From positions 1-43,060 of the forward strand of contig JAJXXT010000156.1 in the NCBI GenBank assembly GCA_021780935.1: a stretch of DNA of 43,060 nucleotides, written 5' to 3'. This DNA comes from Pseudomonadota bacterium (GTDB lineage: Bacteria; Pseudomonadota; Alphaproteobacteria; Acetobacterales; Acetobacteraceae). Of this stretch, positions 6,455 through 14,491 are shown one piece after another (the stretch's first letter is position 1; every line of letters begins with the position of its first letter). The notes beneath the pieces were generated by a model. That model did no database searches and had not been told where the DNA came from. It saw nothing but the letters and a program-made list of their open reading frames with translations. A program made the position numbers and the translations under genes.

Positions 6455-7855
6455 ATGCGCGCTTGGCGAACCACAGCGGCAATGACACGGGGCATGGCCA
6501 TGGCATTGGTCGCGGCCATGGCGCTGGGTGGTGCCGCGGGATCGCGGGCCGCGACGCCGGACGCCAGCGCGGTGATCGCGAGAGTGTCGCCGACCGTGGT
6601 CAATATCTCCGCCATCACCGAGGCCGGTATGATGGCGATGATGCATGGCCCGGGCGAGGGTGCGGCGCGCAACGCCAAGGTCGAGACCAGCCTCGGCACC
6701 GGCTTCATCATCGACCCCAGGGGCCTGATCGTCACCAACCGGCACGTGATCCTGGGCGCCACCCTGATCACCGTGACACTGCAGGACGGGCGCACCTATA
6801 CCGCCCATGTGGTCGCGGTGGCGGGGCCGAGCGTCCTCGACCTCGCGCTGCTGCGGATCGATGCGCATGTGAAACTTCCGACGGTGACACTCGGCGACAG
6901 CGCTACCCTGCGCGTCGGCCAGAAGGTGATCGCGATCGGCAATCCGCTCGGGCTCGGCGGCACCGTGACCGAGGGCATCGTGAGCGCGCTCGGGCGCAAT
7001 CTCGACACCACGCCCGCCGATAACTTCATCCAGACCGATGCCGCCATCAATCACGGTAATTCCGGCGGGCCGCTGTTCAACGAACAGGGGCAGGTCGTGG
7101 GCATCGACAGCGCGTTCGAAACGCCAACCGCCTCCGCCAACGGCTCGGTGGGGCTCGGCTTCGCGATCCCCATCAACCATGCCCGTTTTGTGATCGAGAT
7201 GATGCGCCGCTATGGCGCGGTGCGGGCGGGGACGCTCGGCGCCACGACACAGCGACTGACACCGCAGCTTGCCGAGGCGCTCGGCATCGCGCCTGGCAGC
7301 GGCGTGATCGTGGTCTCAACCGCTCCCGGCGGGCCGGCAGCAACGGCAGGCATCGCCGTGGGCGACGTGATCGAGAGCGTCGATCAGGGATCGCCGATCC
7401 CCGACCCCGGCACACTGGTGCGGGTGGTGCAGGCGCATGGACCCGGCTTTCAAATGCCCATGACAGTGCTGCACGACGGCGCGCCGCGCGCGATGCGGGT
7501 GGTGCTCGGCACCTGGCCCCACGCCAACCTGCCGGTGCCGCATCGCCCGGCGAAGGTAATGGCGACGATGATGCGGATGATGGGCATGCACCCCGTGCCG
7601 GCGGGATGGACCGTCGTTGCCTCGACCGGCGGCTCCAGCGTTACGGCGGTCGCACCCGGCCAGGGTGCCGCAGGCGCCGGGATCGTGCCCGGCGACCGCA
7701 TCCTGATGGTGCAGCAGCACGCGGTGGGCAACGCCCAGTCGCTGGCGGCGGCCCTGGCGGCGGCGCGCGCCACCGGGCGGCGGTTTGCCGCGGTGCTGGT
7801 CGCGCACGGGGCGCATCGGCGCTGGGTGGCGCTGCCGCTGATCGCGACGAACTAA
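6455..7855 (+). CDS. Periplasmic HtrA/Do-type serine protease (second copy)
   Basis: A 466-residue protease with a signal peptide (residues 1-32), a trypsin-like domain with His97 (TNRHVI), Asp129 (VLDLALL) and Ser203 (HGNSGGPL), and two PDZ-like regions (about 265-345, with PGGPAATAGIAVGDVI; and 385-460, with GAAGAGIVPGDRI). It keeps the usual SGGPL motif that the first copy has changed. A Met-rich loop (MMAMMHG) lies before the catalytic His and a second Met/His cluster (MMRMMGMH) lies between the PDZ regions; metal binding or oxidation sensing is possible but speculative. ATG 6455 has GGGAG nine bases upstream. The gene ends five bases before the convergent lipoprotein gene. Confidence 0.92.
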   Translation: MRAWRTTAAMTRGMAMALVAAMALGGAAGSRAATPDASAVIARVSPTVVNISAITEAGMMAMMHGPGEGAARNAKVETSLGTGFIIDPRGLIVTNRHVILGATLITVTLQDGRTYTAHVVAVAGPSVLDLALLRIDAHVKLPTVTLGDSATLRVGQKVIAIGNPLGLGGTVTEGIVSALGRNLDTTPADNFIQTDAAINHGNSGGPLFNEQGQVVGIDSAFETPTASANGSVGLGFAIPINHARFVIEMMRRYGAVRAGTLGATTQRLTPQLAEALGIAPGSGVIVVSTAPGGPAATAGIAVGDVIESVDQGSPIPDPGTLVRVVQAHGPGFQMPMTVLHDGAPRAMRVVLGTWPHANLPVPHRPAKVMATMMRMMGMHPVPAGWTVVASTGGSSVTAVAPGQGAAGAGIVPGDRILMVQQHAVGNAQSLAAALAAARATGRRFAAVLVAHGAHRRWVALPLIATN

Positions 7856-7860
7856 CGTTC

Positions 7861-8265
7861 CTACCGCCGCGGCGCCAAGCGGACATGCGTGACGTTGCCG
7901 GCGACGTCGCTGAGATCGATGCGGAACGGCAGGCGCTGGCCCGGCGTGAGCGTCGTGGCGTTGAGGGTCACGCGGTCGAGCTTCTGGACCACGTTGTTGC
8001 TGTCATCGAGCAACTGCACGGCAAGCGGCGGCACCGTCGCGGACACGTTGCGCGAGTCATTGACCACCTCGCCACGGATCATGAGAAAAATCTTGCCATG
8101 ATCGTTACGCCGCGCGGAGGAAAGATGATGGATGGAGACCGTCGCACGAACCATGGTCGAGGTCGGTGTGAGCGTTCCACCCGGCGTGGCCGGTTGCTGA
8201 GCGCAGCCGGCCAGGCCGAACAGCGCGGAAAATATAAGCACGGCGAAGCTGTAGCGCGATGACAT
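7861..8265 (-). CDS. Small lipoprotein of unknown function
   Basis: A 134-residue protein with a type II signal peptide: MSSRYSFAVLIFSALFGLAGC, with lipobox Leu-Ala-Gly-Cys21. The mature part looks like one beta-rich domain (FLMIRGEVVNDSRNVSATVPPLAV; LDDSNNVVQKLDRVTL; LTPGQRLPFRIDLSDV), the pattern of FxLYD-like or DUF3426-like extracytoplasmic domains with an Ig-type fold. It is therefore probably anchored in the inner or outer membrane and faces the periplasm. It converges on the second HtrA gene. A hairpin at 8291-8316 (CCGAAACATC with GATGTTCGG) lies in its upstream region and might be an operator or leader structure. Confidence 0.75.
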   Translation of the reverse strand: MSSRYSFAVLIFSALFGLAGCAQQPATPGGTLTPTSTMVRATVSIHHLSSARRNDHGKIFLMIRGEVVNDSRNVSATVPPLAVQLLDDSNNVVQKLDRVTLNATTLTPGQRLPFRIDLSDVAGNVTHVRLAPRR

Positions 8266-8343
8266 ACCCGAAACTCCCTTCGTGAAATGGCCGAAACATC
8301 TCCAGATGATGTTCGGAGTATTCCCGGGAAGAGGGCAAAATCG

Positions 8344-8370
8344 CGGTAAGAGCCTCGGACTTACCGTTTT
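8344..8370. terminator. Bidirectional-looking terminator between GST and lipoprotein genes
   Basis: CGGTAAG (8344-8350) pairs with CTTACCG (8360-8366) around a nine-base loop. Read on the plus strand it is followed by TTTT; read on the minus strand, the direction of the GST gene that ends at 8383, a T-run follows after four bases. It most likely ends the GST transcript. Confidence 0.6.
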
Positions 8371-8382
8371 GTCATGCCGGCT

Positions 8383-9009
8383 TCAGCTCGGCGTGACGGC
8401 GACGTGCTTCGCGAAGGCCGGGCGCGCGAGCAGGCGCTGGTACCAGGCCTCGAGATTGGGCGCCCGCGGCCGGCCCGGCACGTCCATCACCAGCCAGCGA
8501 TGCGCGTAAATGCCGAGCGTGATATCGGCGAGGCTGAAGCTGTCGCTCGCGATATAGGCGTGGCGCGCCAAGCGGCCGTCCAGGATCGCCCAGAGGCCCG
8601 CGGCGTCTTTGGCCGCCGCGGTGATCGCCGCCATGTCGCGCTGCGCCGCCGGCGTGCGCACGAGGCCAAGAAAAACCGTGCCCATCGGTCGGTTGATCGC
8701 CGTCTGCTGGAAATCCATCCAGGATTCGACGACGGCGCGGGCCCGCGGCTGCGTGGGGTAGAGCGGTGTGGACGGCGCATGCGCATTGCAGACGTAGCGC
8801 AGGATCGAATTGCTCTCGAACAGGTGAAAATCACCATCCTCGATCGCGGGGACCAGGCCGAGCGGCTGCATGGCGCGGTATTCCGGGGTCGCCGTGCCGC
8901 CAAAGGCGCCGCCGACATCGACGCGGTCATAGGCGATGCCAAGCTCTTCGAGCAGCCAGATGACCTTCATCACGTTGCTCGACGTGTTGCGGCCCCAAAG
9001 CTTGATCAT
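8383..9009 (-). CDS. Glutathione S-transferase family protein
   Basis: A 208-residue cytosolic GST. The thioredoxin-like N-terminal domain (1-80) has KLWGRNTSSNVMKVIWLLEEL with the usual Ser in position to activate glutathione, the cis-Pro in GLVPAIEDG, and the glutathione-binding ESNSILRYV. The helical C-terminal domain has DSFSLADITLGIYAHRWL, the folding-motif Asp included. The start at 9009 is preceded by GGGGGAGAACGAT. The substrate cannot be read from the sequence; the family ranges from detoxification to isomerases. It diverges from dsbB. Confidence 0.9.
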   Translation of the reverse strand: MIKLWGRNTSSNVMKVIWLLEELGIAYDRVDVGGAFGGTATPEYRAMQPLGLVPAIEDGDFHLFESNSILRYVCNAHAPSTPLYPTQPRARAVVESWMDFQQTAINRPMGTVFLGLVRTPAAQRDMAAITAAAKDAAGLWAILDGRLARHAYIASDSFSLADITLGIYAHRWLVMDVPGRPRAPNLEAWYQRLLARPAFAKHVAVTPS

Positions 9010-9117
9010 ATCGTTCTCCCCCTGCGATGCGTCGGCTTTTGGCGATGGCGCGAACCTATCCGTGCGATCGCGCGCCGGCAACTTGCGGGCGGAAACAGGG
9101 CAGCGCATATCAACCCC

Positions 9118-9666
9118 ATGACCGCCGCGCCGGCCTTGTTGCCCTCCCCTGCCCCGTCGTTGCCCATGGGCCCGCCGAGCCCGCGCCTGGCGCTTGGCCT
9201 CGTCGCCCTTGTCGCGCTGGTAACGCTGGGCATCGCGATCGCCACGGAGCGCTGGGGCGGGCTGGTACCCTGCGCACTCTGCCTCGTGGAACGCTGGCCG
9301 TGGCGCGCGGCGGCGGCCGTCGGCGTGGTGGGGCTGGCGGTGCCGCGGAAACTCGCCTGGGTGTTCGCCTGCCTCGTGGTGCCGGTGTTGCTCGCCGGCG
9401 TGGTGGCGGGCGCGGTGCATGTCGGCGTCGAGTGGAAGCTCTGGCCCAGCCCGCTGCCGGAATGTCAGGCGCCGCATTTCCAGGCCGGCAGCATCGCGCA
9501 GCGGCTCGCGAGCATGCCGGCCAAGCCGTCGAAATCCTGCGAGGACGCGACCTATCTCATTCCCGGCCTGCCGATCTCGATGGCGATGATGAACCTGCTC
9601 GACTCGCTGGTCGTGACCGTCGGCATGGTCTGGTTCCTGATCCACAGCTGGCGGCGGCGCCGATGA
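9118..9666 (+). CDS. dsbB: Disulfide bond formation protein B
   Basis: A 182-residue inner-membrane protein with four predicted membrane helices. It holds the two cysteine pairs of DsbB: Cys52/Cys55 (PCALCLVERW) in the first periplasmic loop and Cys116/Cys141 in the second. DsbB reoxidises DsbA and passes electrons to ubiquinone, so its overlap with a ubiquinone-synthesis gene (ATGA, four bases) fits functionally. The Pro-rich N-terminus is longer than in E. coli DsbB; a later start is possible. The secreted repeat proteins at 4641 and 5826, with two Cys each, would be natural clients of such a pathway. Confidence 0.92.
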   Translation: MTAAPALLPSPAPSLPMGPPSPRLALGLVALVALVTLGIAIATERWGGLVPCALCLVERWPWRAAAAVGVVGLAVPRKLAWVFACLVVPVLLAGVVAGAVHVGVEWKLWPSPLPECQAPHFQAGSIAQRLASMPAKPSKSCEDATYLIPGLPISMAMMNLLDSLVVTVGMVWFLIHSWRRRR

Positions 9667-10202
9667 CAACCCTGCCCGGCGACCGTGGCCGCACGATCGG
9701 GGCGATGATCCGGGTGGACCATGCCGGCGAATACGGGGCCAAACGGATCTATCAGGGCCAGCTCGCGGTGATGCGCCGCCGCAGCGACCCGGCGACGGTG
9801 GCACTGGTCGAACACATGCAGGCGCAGGAGCAGCAGCATCTCGATACATTCGCGCGGCTGATCGGCGAGCGGCATGTGCGGCCGACCGCGCTGCTGCCGT
9901 TCTGGCATGTCGCGGGCTGGGTGCTGGGGGCGGCGACGGCGGCGATGGGCGATCGCGCGGCGATGGCCTGTACTGTCGCGGTCGAGGAGGCGATCGACGA
10001 GCATTACCAGGCGCAGGCCGCCGCCCTGCCGGAGGGCGAGGCGCCGTTGCGCGAAACGATCGAACAATTCCGCGCCGAGGAGATCGAGCATCGCGACACC
10101 GGGCTCGACCAGGGCGCCGAGCAGGCCGTGGGCTATCCGTTGCTCCGCGCCGCGATCGGCGCCGGCTGCCGTGTGGCGATCGCGTTGTCGGAAGTGATCT
10201 GA
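9663..10202 (+). CDS. coq7: Coq7-type demethoxyubiquinone hydroxylase
   Basis: A 179-residue di-iron hydroxylase that adds the last ring hydroxyl in ubiquinone synthesis at the membrane. The ferritin-like ligand set is visible: Glu23 (DHAGEYGA), Glu56 and His59 (QEQQHL), Glu108/109 (VEEAIDEHY) and Glu139 or Glu142 with His143 (AEEIEHRD). ATG 9663 overlaps the dsbB stop, indicating translational coupling. Length is typical of alphaproteobacterial Coq7. Confidence 0.95.
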   Translation: MTTLPGDRGRTIGAMIRVDHAGEYGAKRIYQGQLAVMRRRSDPATVALVEHMQAQEQQHLDTFARLIGERHVRPTALLPFWHVAGWVLGAATAAMGDRAAMACTVAVEEAIDEHYQAQAAALPEGEAPLRETIEQFRAEEIEHRDTGLDQGAEQAVGYPLLRAAIGAGCRVAIALSEVI

Positions 10203-10245
10203 CCTCGACACACGGCACATCGTCGCGCCCGGCACGCGGCCAAAG

Positions 10246-10276
10246 TTGACGACGATCCCGGCTGAGGACCTAGGAT
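10246..10276 (+). promoter_or_regulatory. Weak candidate sigma-70 promoter before the dioxygenase gene
   Basis: TTGACG (10246-10251) and TAGGAT (10271-10276) resemble -35 and -10 boxes, but the 19-base spacing is long. The ATG at 10304 is 27 bases downstream, after GGGAGG. Confidence 0.25.
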
Positions 10277-10303
10277 AACCCGGAAGAAGCGGGAGGATCG
10301 GCC

Positions 10304-11263
10304 ATGACGCAGATCGGCGGGCATATCGCGGCGACGCGCCGGCCCGGCGCACTCGGGGTGCATTCGCTGGACCTGGTGCAGGTGGCGGTGCCGGACCTGC
10401 GGCAGGCGGTCGATTTCTACCGCGCCTTCGGGCTCGACGCGCGCGAGGAGGGCGACGGCATCTCTCTCTACACCGAGGGCCATCCGCATCGCTGGGCGCG
10501 CTTCACCGAGGGACCGCGCAAACAGTTACGCTGCCTGTCCTTCGGCGCCTGGGAGGACGACATGCCGCGGTTCCGCCAGCGCCTGCGCGAGCGCGGTATC
10601 GCCGAGATCGACCCGCCGCCGGGCATGGCCTCGAACGGGATGTGGTTTCGCGACCCGGACGGGCTCGCGATCGAGATCCGCGTCGCCGAGAAATCATCGC
10701 CCAGCAACAAGACGGCGATGACCATGGTCTCCGCCCCCGCCGGCACCGCCGCGGCACCCAGCCGCTCGCGCGCGGCGACGGTGCGGCCGCGACGGCTGGC
10801 GCATGCGCTGATGTTTTCGTCCGATATCCCGCGCGGTATCGCCTTCTACGAGGGCGTGCTGGGGTTGCGTCTGTCCGACCGCTCGGGCGACGGCATCGCG
10901 TTCATGCACGGCGTCCACGGCAGCGACCACCACATGCTTGCCTTCGCGCATTCAGCCGGCGCGGGGCTGCATCACCTGAGCTGGGATGTCGGCTCGATCG
11001 AGGAGATCGGGCTCGGTGCGATGCAGATGGCCGACAAGGGTTTCGCTGCCGGCTGGGGGCTCGGCCGGCACGTGCTCGGCTCGAATTATTTTCATTACGT
11101 GCGCGACCCGTGGGGCAGCTGGTGCGAATATTCCGCCGATATCGACTACATCCCCGTGGACCACGACTGGCAGAGCGCGGACCACCCAGCGGCGGACGCG
11201 TTCTATGTCTGGGGTCCCAACCCGCCCGGTGATTTCGTGGTTAATCACGAGTCGGCGACGTAG
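10304..11263 (+). CDS. Two-domain VOC-family extradiol dioxygenase (catechol 2,3-dioxygenase-like)
   Basis: A 319-residue protein with two vicinal-oxygen-chelate halves (about 15-130 and 160-310). The second half carries the full type I extradiol iron set: His167 (LAHALMFS), His223/224 (GLHHLSWDV) and Glu275 (WCEYSADI), so it should be catalytically active, cleaving a catechol-like ring next to its hydroxyls. The substrate is not evident, and no other ring-degradation genes are nearby. GGGAGG precedes ATG 10304. The stop codon lies inside the first unit of a 25-bp tandem repeat, so the last residues (HESAT) come from repeat DNA and may not be the ancestral C-terminus. Confidence 0.85.
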   Translation: MTQIGGHIAATRRPGALGVHSLDLVQVAVPDLRQAVDFYRAFGLDAREEGDGISLYTEGHPHRWARFTEGPRKQLRCLSFGAWEDDMPRFRQRLRERGIAEIDPPPGMASNGMWFRDPDGLAIEIRVAEKSSPSNKTAMTMVSAPAGTAAAPSRSRAATVRPRRLAHALMFSSDIPRGIAFYEGVLGLRLSDRSGDGIAFMHGVHGSDHHMLAFAHSAGAGLHHLSWDVGSIEEIGLGAMQMADKGFAAGWGLGRHVLGSNYFHYVRDPWGSWCEYSADIDYIPVDHDWQSADHPAADAFYVWGPNPPGDFVVNHESAT

Positions 11264-11335
11264 TCGCGGGCACGAGTCGGCGAGGTAGTCGCAGGCACGA
11301 GTGGGCGACGTCGTCGCGGGCACGAGGCGGCTGCG
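11246..11335. repeat. 25-bp tandem repeat across the dioxygenase stop codon
   Basis: Three units of 25 bases (11246-11270, 11271-11295, 11296-11320), each starting CACGAG and ending GTCGCRGG, plus a 15-base partial unit to 11335. The first unit contains the TAG stop of the dioxygenase gene. The array lies between convergent genes, 22 bases before the pyrE stop. Confidence 0.88.
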
Positions 11336-11356
11336 CGGGGCCGCGGCGGGGGCGGC

Positions 11357-12073
11357 TTACTCGTCGCCGCGATTCGCCTGCGCGGCACTGGTGATGCCGC
11401 CATGGGCGCCGGACCAGGCGACAGGGTCCTCCAGGAAGCGGCGCACCTCGGCCAGTGCGCTGTCGGCGAAATAGGGCCGCTCGCGGCAGGCATCGAGCAC
11501 GTCCCACCACGTGCAGAGGTGATGCAGCGCGATGTCCATCGCAGCCAGGGTCTCGAAGCTGCCGGGAAACACGCCGTAGAAGAACACCACGAAGGTGTGG
11601 TTGACGATCGCGCCGGCCTCGCGCAGCGCGTTGGCGAAGCGGATCTTGCTCCCGCCGTCGGTGGTGAGGTCCTCGACCAGCAGCGTGCGCTTGCCCTCCG
11701 GCACATCGCCCTCGATCAGCGCGTTGCGGCCGAAGCCCTTCGGCTTTTTGCGGACATAGGCCATCGGCGCCATCATCCGGTCGGCGATCCAGGCGGCGAA
11801 GGGGATGCCCGCGGTTTCGCCGCCGGCCACCACGTCGATCGATTCGTAGCCGATATGACGGCCGATCTTGTCTGCCGCCAGTTCGCAGATCTTGGCCCGC
11901 GCACGCGGAAAATAGATGATCCGGCGGCAGTCGATATAAACCGGCGACTTCCAGCCGCTGGTGAAGGTATAGGCCTCCTCCGGGCGGAAATTGACCGCCT
12001 TGATCTCCAGCAGAATGCGCGCCGCGGTCAGCGCCGCGTCGCGGTCCCAGTCGCTGGTGTGGTGTTTTTCCAT
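11357..12073 (-). CDS. pyrE: Orotate phosphoribosyltransferase
   Basis: A 238-residue cytosolic enzyme that joins orotate to PRPP to make orotidine 5'-phosphate in pyrimidine synthesis. The PRPP motif LLVEDLTTDGGSK, the FTSGWKSPVYIDCR segment and the AGGETAGIPFA loop are all present. The length suits alphaproteobacterial PyrE, with a C-terminal extension that carries a polar tail. On its strand the upstream region contains the hairpin-rich two-copy element (12102-12207), starting 28 bases before the ATG, so the element could lie in the pyrE leader. Confidence 0.95.
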   Translation of the reverse strand: MEKHHTSDWDRDAALTAARILLEIKAVNFRPEEAYTFTSGWKSPVYIDCRRIIYFPRARAKICELAADKIGRHIGYESIDVVAGGETAGIPFAAWIADRMMAPMAYVRKKPKGFGRNALIEGDVPEGKRTLLVEDLTTDGGSKIRFANALREAGAIVNHTFVVFFYGVFPGSFETLAAMDIALHHLCTWWDVLDACRERPYFADSALAEVRRFLEDPVAWSGAHGGITSAAQANRGDE

Positions 12074-12101
12074 GCCATCCGCTCCTTCGTCTGCCGTCGT
12101 G

Positions 12102-12207
12102 GAGCGGTGTCAGCCTGACCGTGCCAGGCTGGCACCGCTCAATGCCTTTGTTTGGGCGAGCAACCCAATCAGCCAGCCCGATGACGGCCTGGCTGATGTT
12201 GCTCTAG
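12102..12207 (+). repeat. Two-copy structured element, copy A
   Basis: Three hairpins in a row. H1: GAGCGGTG/CACCGCTC continued by CAGCCTG/CAGGCTG (12102-12140). H2: TTGTTT/GAGCAA (12148-12163), with two G-U pairs. H3: ATCAGCCAG (12168-12176) with CTGGCTGAT (12189-12197), capped by CCG/CGG. The sequence ends in CTAG (12204-12207). A second copy is at 16370-16477, about 75 percent identical by eye, with the same spacing and paired positions. No T-run follows, so it is not a simple terminator. It sits between the divergent pyrE and tartrate dehydrogenase genes. Confidence 0.8.
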
Positions 12208-12337
12208 CGGTGCCGGCACGGCACGTCCATGGGGCGTGTGTCCGGGCGCATCGGGGCGCAACCGGCGGGCGATTGACCCCGGCCAAGCCTCGCCTTAGGC
12301 CGGACCGCGGAAAAAGGACGGGGCAGGAGGAACGACC

Positions 12338-13408
12338 ATGGCAAAGCGCTACCGGATCGCGGTGATCCCCGGCGACGGGATCGGCAAGGAAACCGTGCCC
12401 GAGGGGCTCAAGGTGCTGGACGCCGCGGCGCGGCGCTTCGGCTTCGAGGTGGCCGAGACGCATTACGACTGGTCCTGCGAAACCTGGAAGAAGACCGGAG
12501 CGATGATGCCGGCCGATGGGCTCGACCGGCTGCGCGAGGCGGACAGCATCTTCCTCGGCGCCGTAGGCTGGCCGGAGGTGCCGGACCATGTCTCGCTCTG
12601 GGGCCTGCTGATCCCGATCCGCCGCGGCTTCGACCAGTATGTGAACCTGCGCCCATGCCGCCTGATGCCGGGGGCGACGACGCCGCTGGCCGGGCGGACC
12701 GCGGCCGACATCGATTTCTACGTGGTGCGCGAGAACACCGAGGGCGAGTACAGCGCTACCGGCGGGCGCAGCTTCGAGGGCACGGACCGGGAGCTTGCGG
12801 CCCAGGTCGCGATCTTCACCCGCCAGGGCTGCGACCGGGTGATGCGCTACGCCTTCGAGCTGGCGATGACGCGGCCGAAGAAGCACCTGACCTCGGCGAC
12901 CAAGTCCAACGGCATCACGGTGACGATGCCCTACTGGGACGAGCGTTTCGCGGCGATGGCGAAGAACTACCCGGCGATCCGAACCGACCAGTTCCACATC
13001 GACATCCTCTGCGCGCATTTCGTGCAGCACCCGGACTGGTTCGACGTGGTGGTGGGCTCCAACCTGTTCGGCGACATCCTCTCCGATCTCGGGCCGGCGG
13101 TGGCGGGCTCCATCGGCATCGCGCCCTCGGCGAACATCAACCCGGATGGCACCGCGCCCTCGATGTTCGAGCCGGTCCACGGCTCGGCGCCGGATATCGC
13201 GGGCCGGCATATCTGCAACCCGATCGGCCAGGTCTGGGCCGGGGCGATGATGCTCGAGCATCTCGGCGAGAAGGCGGCAGCGGATGCGATCGTGCGCGCG
13301 ATCGAGGTGCTGCTGGGCGATGGCGGGCCGCGAACCCGGGACATGGGCGGCCAGGCGGGCACGGCGGAGGTCGGCACGGCGCTCGCGGAGATCGTGGCAG
13401 CCGGTTGA
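12338..13408 (+). CDS. Tartrate dehydrogenase / D-malate dehydrogenase (decarboxylating)
   Basis: A 356-residue member of the isocitrate/isopropylmalate dehydrogenase family, sub-branch TtuC/DmlA. Seen: IPGDGIGKETVPEGL at the N-terminus, LWGLLIPIRRGFDQYVNLRPCRL (substrate-binding arginines), VRENTEGEYSATGG, the catalytic Lys in TSATKSNG, the metal-binding GDILSDLGPAVAGSIGIAPSAN region, and EPVHGSAPDIAG for NAD binding. The chain has the W-x-L-x-PIRR signature of tartrate/D-malate enzymes rather than LeuB. It oxidises D-malate or tartrate with NAD in the cytosol. GGAGG lies before ATG 12338. It may be a single-gene unit, since the next gene is small and unrelated. Confidence 0.88.
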   Translation: MAKRYRIAVIPGDGIGKETVPEGLKVLDAAARRFGFEVAETHYDWSCETWKKTGAMMPADGLDRLREADSIFLGAVGWPEVPDHVSLWGLLIPIRRGFDQYVNLRPCRLMPGATTPLAGRTAADIDFYVVRENTEGEYSATGGRSFEGTDRELAAQVAIFTRQGCDRVMRYAFELAMTRPKKHLTSATKSNGITVTMPYWDERFAAMAKNYPAIRTDQFHIDILCAHFVQHPDWFDVVVGSNLFGDILSDLGPAVAGSIGIAPSANINPDGTAPSMFEPVHGSAPDIAGRHICNPIGQVWAGAMMLEHLGEKAAADAIVRAIEVLLGDGGPRTRDMGGQAGTAEVGTALAEIVAAG

Positions 13409-13454
13409 ACGTGCCCCGGTTGAACGCGCGGGGCTCCGCCCCATACAATACGGT

Positions 13455-13694
13455 ATGGGAAACGGCAGCATGATCGCTCGGCGCTGCGAGCGCGCGGTGG
13501 TGACCGCCTACAGGGAACTTAGGGAGCGCGAGACGCCGGACCCGCTGGCGTTCCAGGCGTGCACGACGCTGTACCGCATCCATCACCCGGAAGCCTCGCT
13601 GTCCGAGGCGCGGCGGCTGGTTGCCGAATGGATCGACCATCACGTGGTCCGCCAGGATGCCGGCCCGACACCGGGTTGCGACTGCGTGAGCTGA
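13455..13694 (+). CDS. Small hypothetical protein, 79 residues
   Basis: Not recognised. The sequence is mostly helical by eye (ERAVVTAYRELRERE; EASLSEARRLVAEWIDHHV) with Cys pairs at both ends of the chain (Cys11; Cys36; CDC near the C-terminus). The codon use looks like that of real genes in the window. ATG 13455 or ATG 13470 (MIARRC) could be the start. It lies 46 bases after the tartrate dehydrogenase stop on the same strand and 16 bases before a convergent gene, so it may be co-transcribed with the former. Confidence 0.65.
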   Translation: MGNGSMIARRCERAVVTAYRELRERETPDPLAFQACTTLYRIHHPEASLSEARRLVAEWIDHHVVRQDAGPTPGCDCVS

Positions 13695-13710
13695 AGGCCC
13701 TCAGCTGAGC

Positions 13711-14448
13711 CTAATCCGCGGCCGCCCTCGATGCGGCCGCCAGCAGGCCCGGCTTGGCCCAGTCAATGGCGGCGATCGCCAGCGCGTCGATCGTGTCCAC
13801 CAGCGAAATACCGAGTTCCCGATAAGGGCCGGCCTGGATGCCGAGCGGGATTTCCGTGCAACCCAGCACCACCGCGCCGGCGCCGCGCGCGGCGAGCGAA
13901 CGCACCACGGAGGCCAGCGGCGCGTAGGCTTCCGCCACGCGGTTGGCCTTCACCATGGCGATCGCCGGGGTCACGGCGGCGGCCATTTCGTCGGCACTCG
14001 GCTCGATGCAGTACCAGCCCAGCGCCTCCAGCCGGTTCTGGTAGAGACGCATCCCGAGCGTGGTCGCCGTCCCCATGACGCCCACCGTTCCGCGCGGGCA
14101 CACACGGCGCAGCTGCGCCGCCGCCGCTTCGACGATATGCAGGATCGGCAGCCCCTCACCCACCATCTGATCGTACCAGCCATGGGCGGTGTTGCAGGGA
14201 ATGGCGACGGCACCGCAACCGGCCGCCCTGAGGCCGCGCAGGCCGCGCCGCAACCAGGGCCAGGGATCCTTGGCGCCGGCCTCGCGCAGGCGCGGAGGTA
14301 CCCGCGGATCCGACCACAGAATAGCGGGAATCTGGTCCTGATCGTTCGCCGCCGGCGTCAGCAGCGTCAGCCGCATCATGAAATGGGCGCTGGCCAGCGG
14401 CCCCATGCCACCGAGCACACCAAGAATGCGTTCATCGTTCTCGACCAT
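13711..14448 (-). CDS. Aspartate/glutamate racemase family protein
   Basis: A 245-residue cofactor-independent racemase. The two catalytic cysteines are in PCNTAHGWYD and VLGCTEIPLG, and the family N-terminus GVLGGMGPLASAHFM is present. These enzymes interconvert L- and D-aspartate or glutamate in the cytosol, which supplies D-amino acids for cell wall or signalling. The ATG at 14448 is only 43 bases from the start of the divergent phosphodiesterase gene, so both promoters must overlap. Which amino acid it acts on cannot be told from the sequence. Confidence 0.88.
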   Translation of the reverse strand: MVENDERILGVLGGMGPLASAHFMMRLTLLTPAANDQDQIPAILWSDPRVPPRLREAGAKDPWPWLRRGLRGLRAAGCGAVAIPCNTAHGWYDQMVGEGLPILHIVEAAAAQLRRVCPRGTVGVMGTATTLGMRLYQNRLEALGWYCIEPSADEMAAAVTPAIAMVKANRVAEAYAPLASVVRSLAARGAGAVVLGCTEIPLGIQAGPYRELGISLVDTIDALAIAAIDWAKPGLLAAASRAAAD

Positions 14449-14491
14449 GCCGGTAATCTCGCGGATGCTGCGGCGGACGCAAGAGGGACAC

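Noticed and set aside
12274..12287. TTGACCCCGGCCAA as a second FNR-type box before tartrate dehydrogenase
   Set aside because: The right half GCCAA departs from the consensus at two positions, and similar GC-rich words are common in this DNA.
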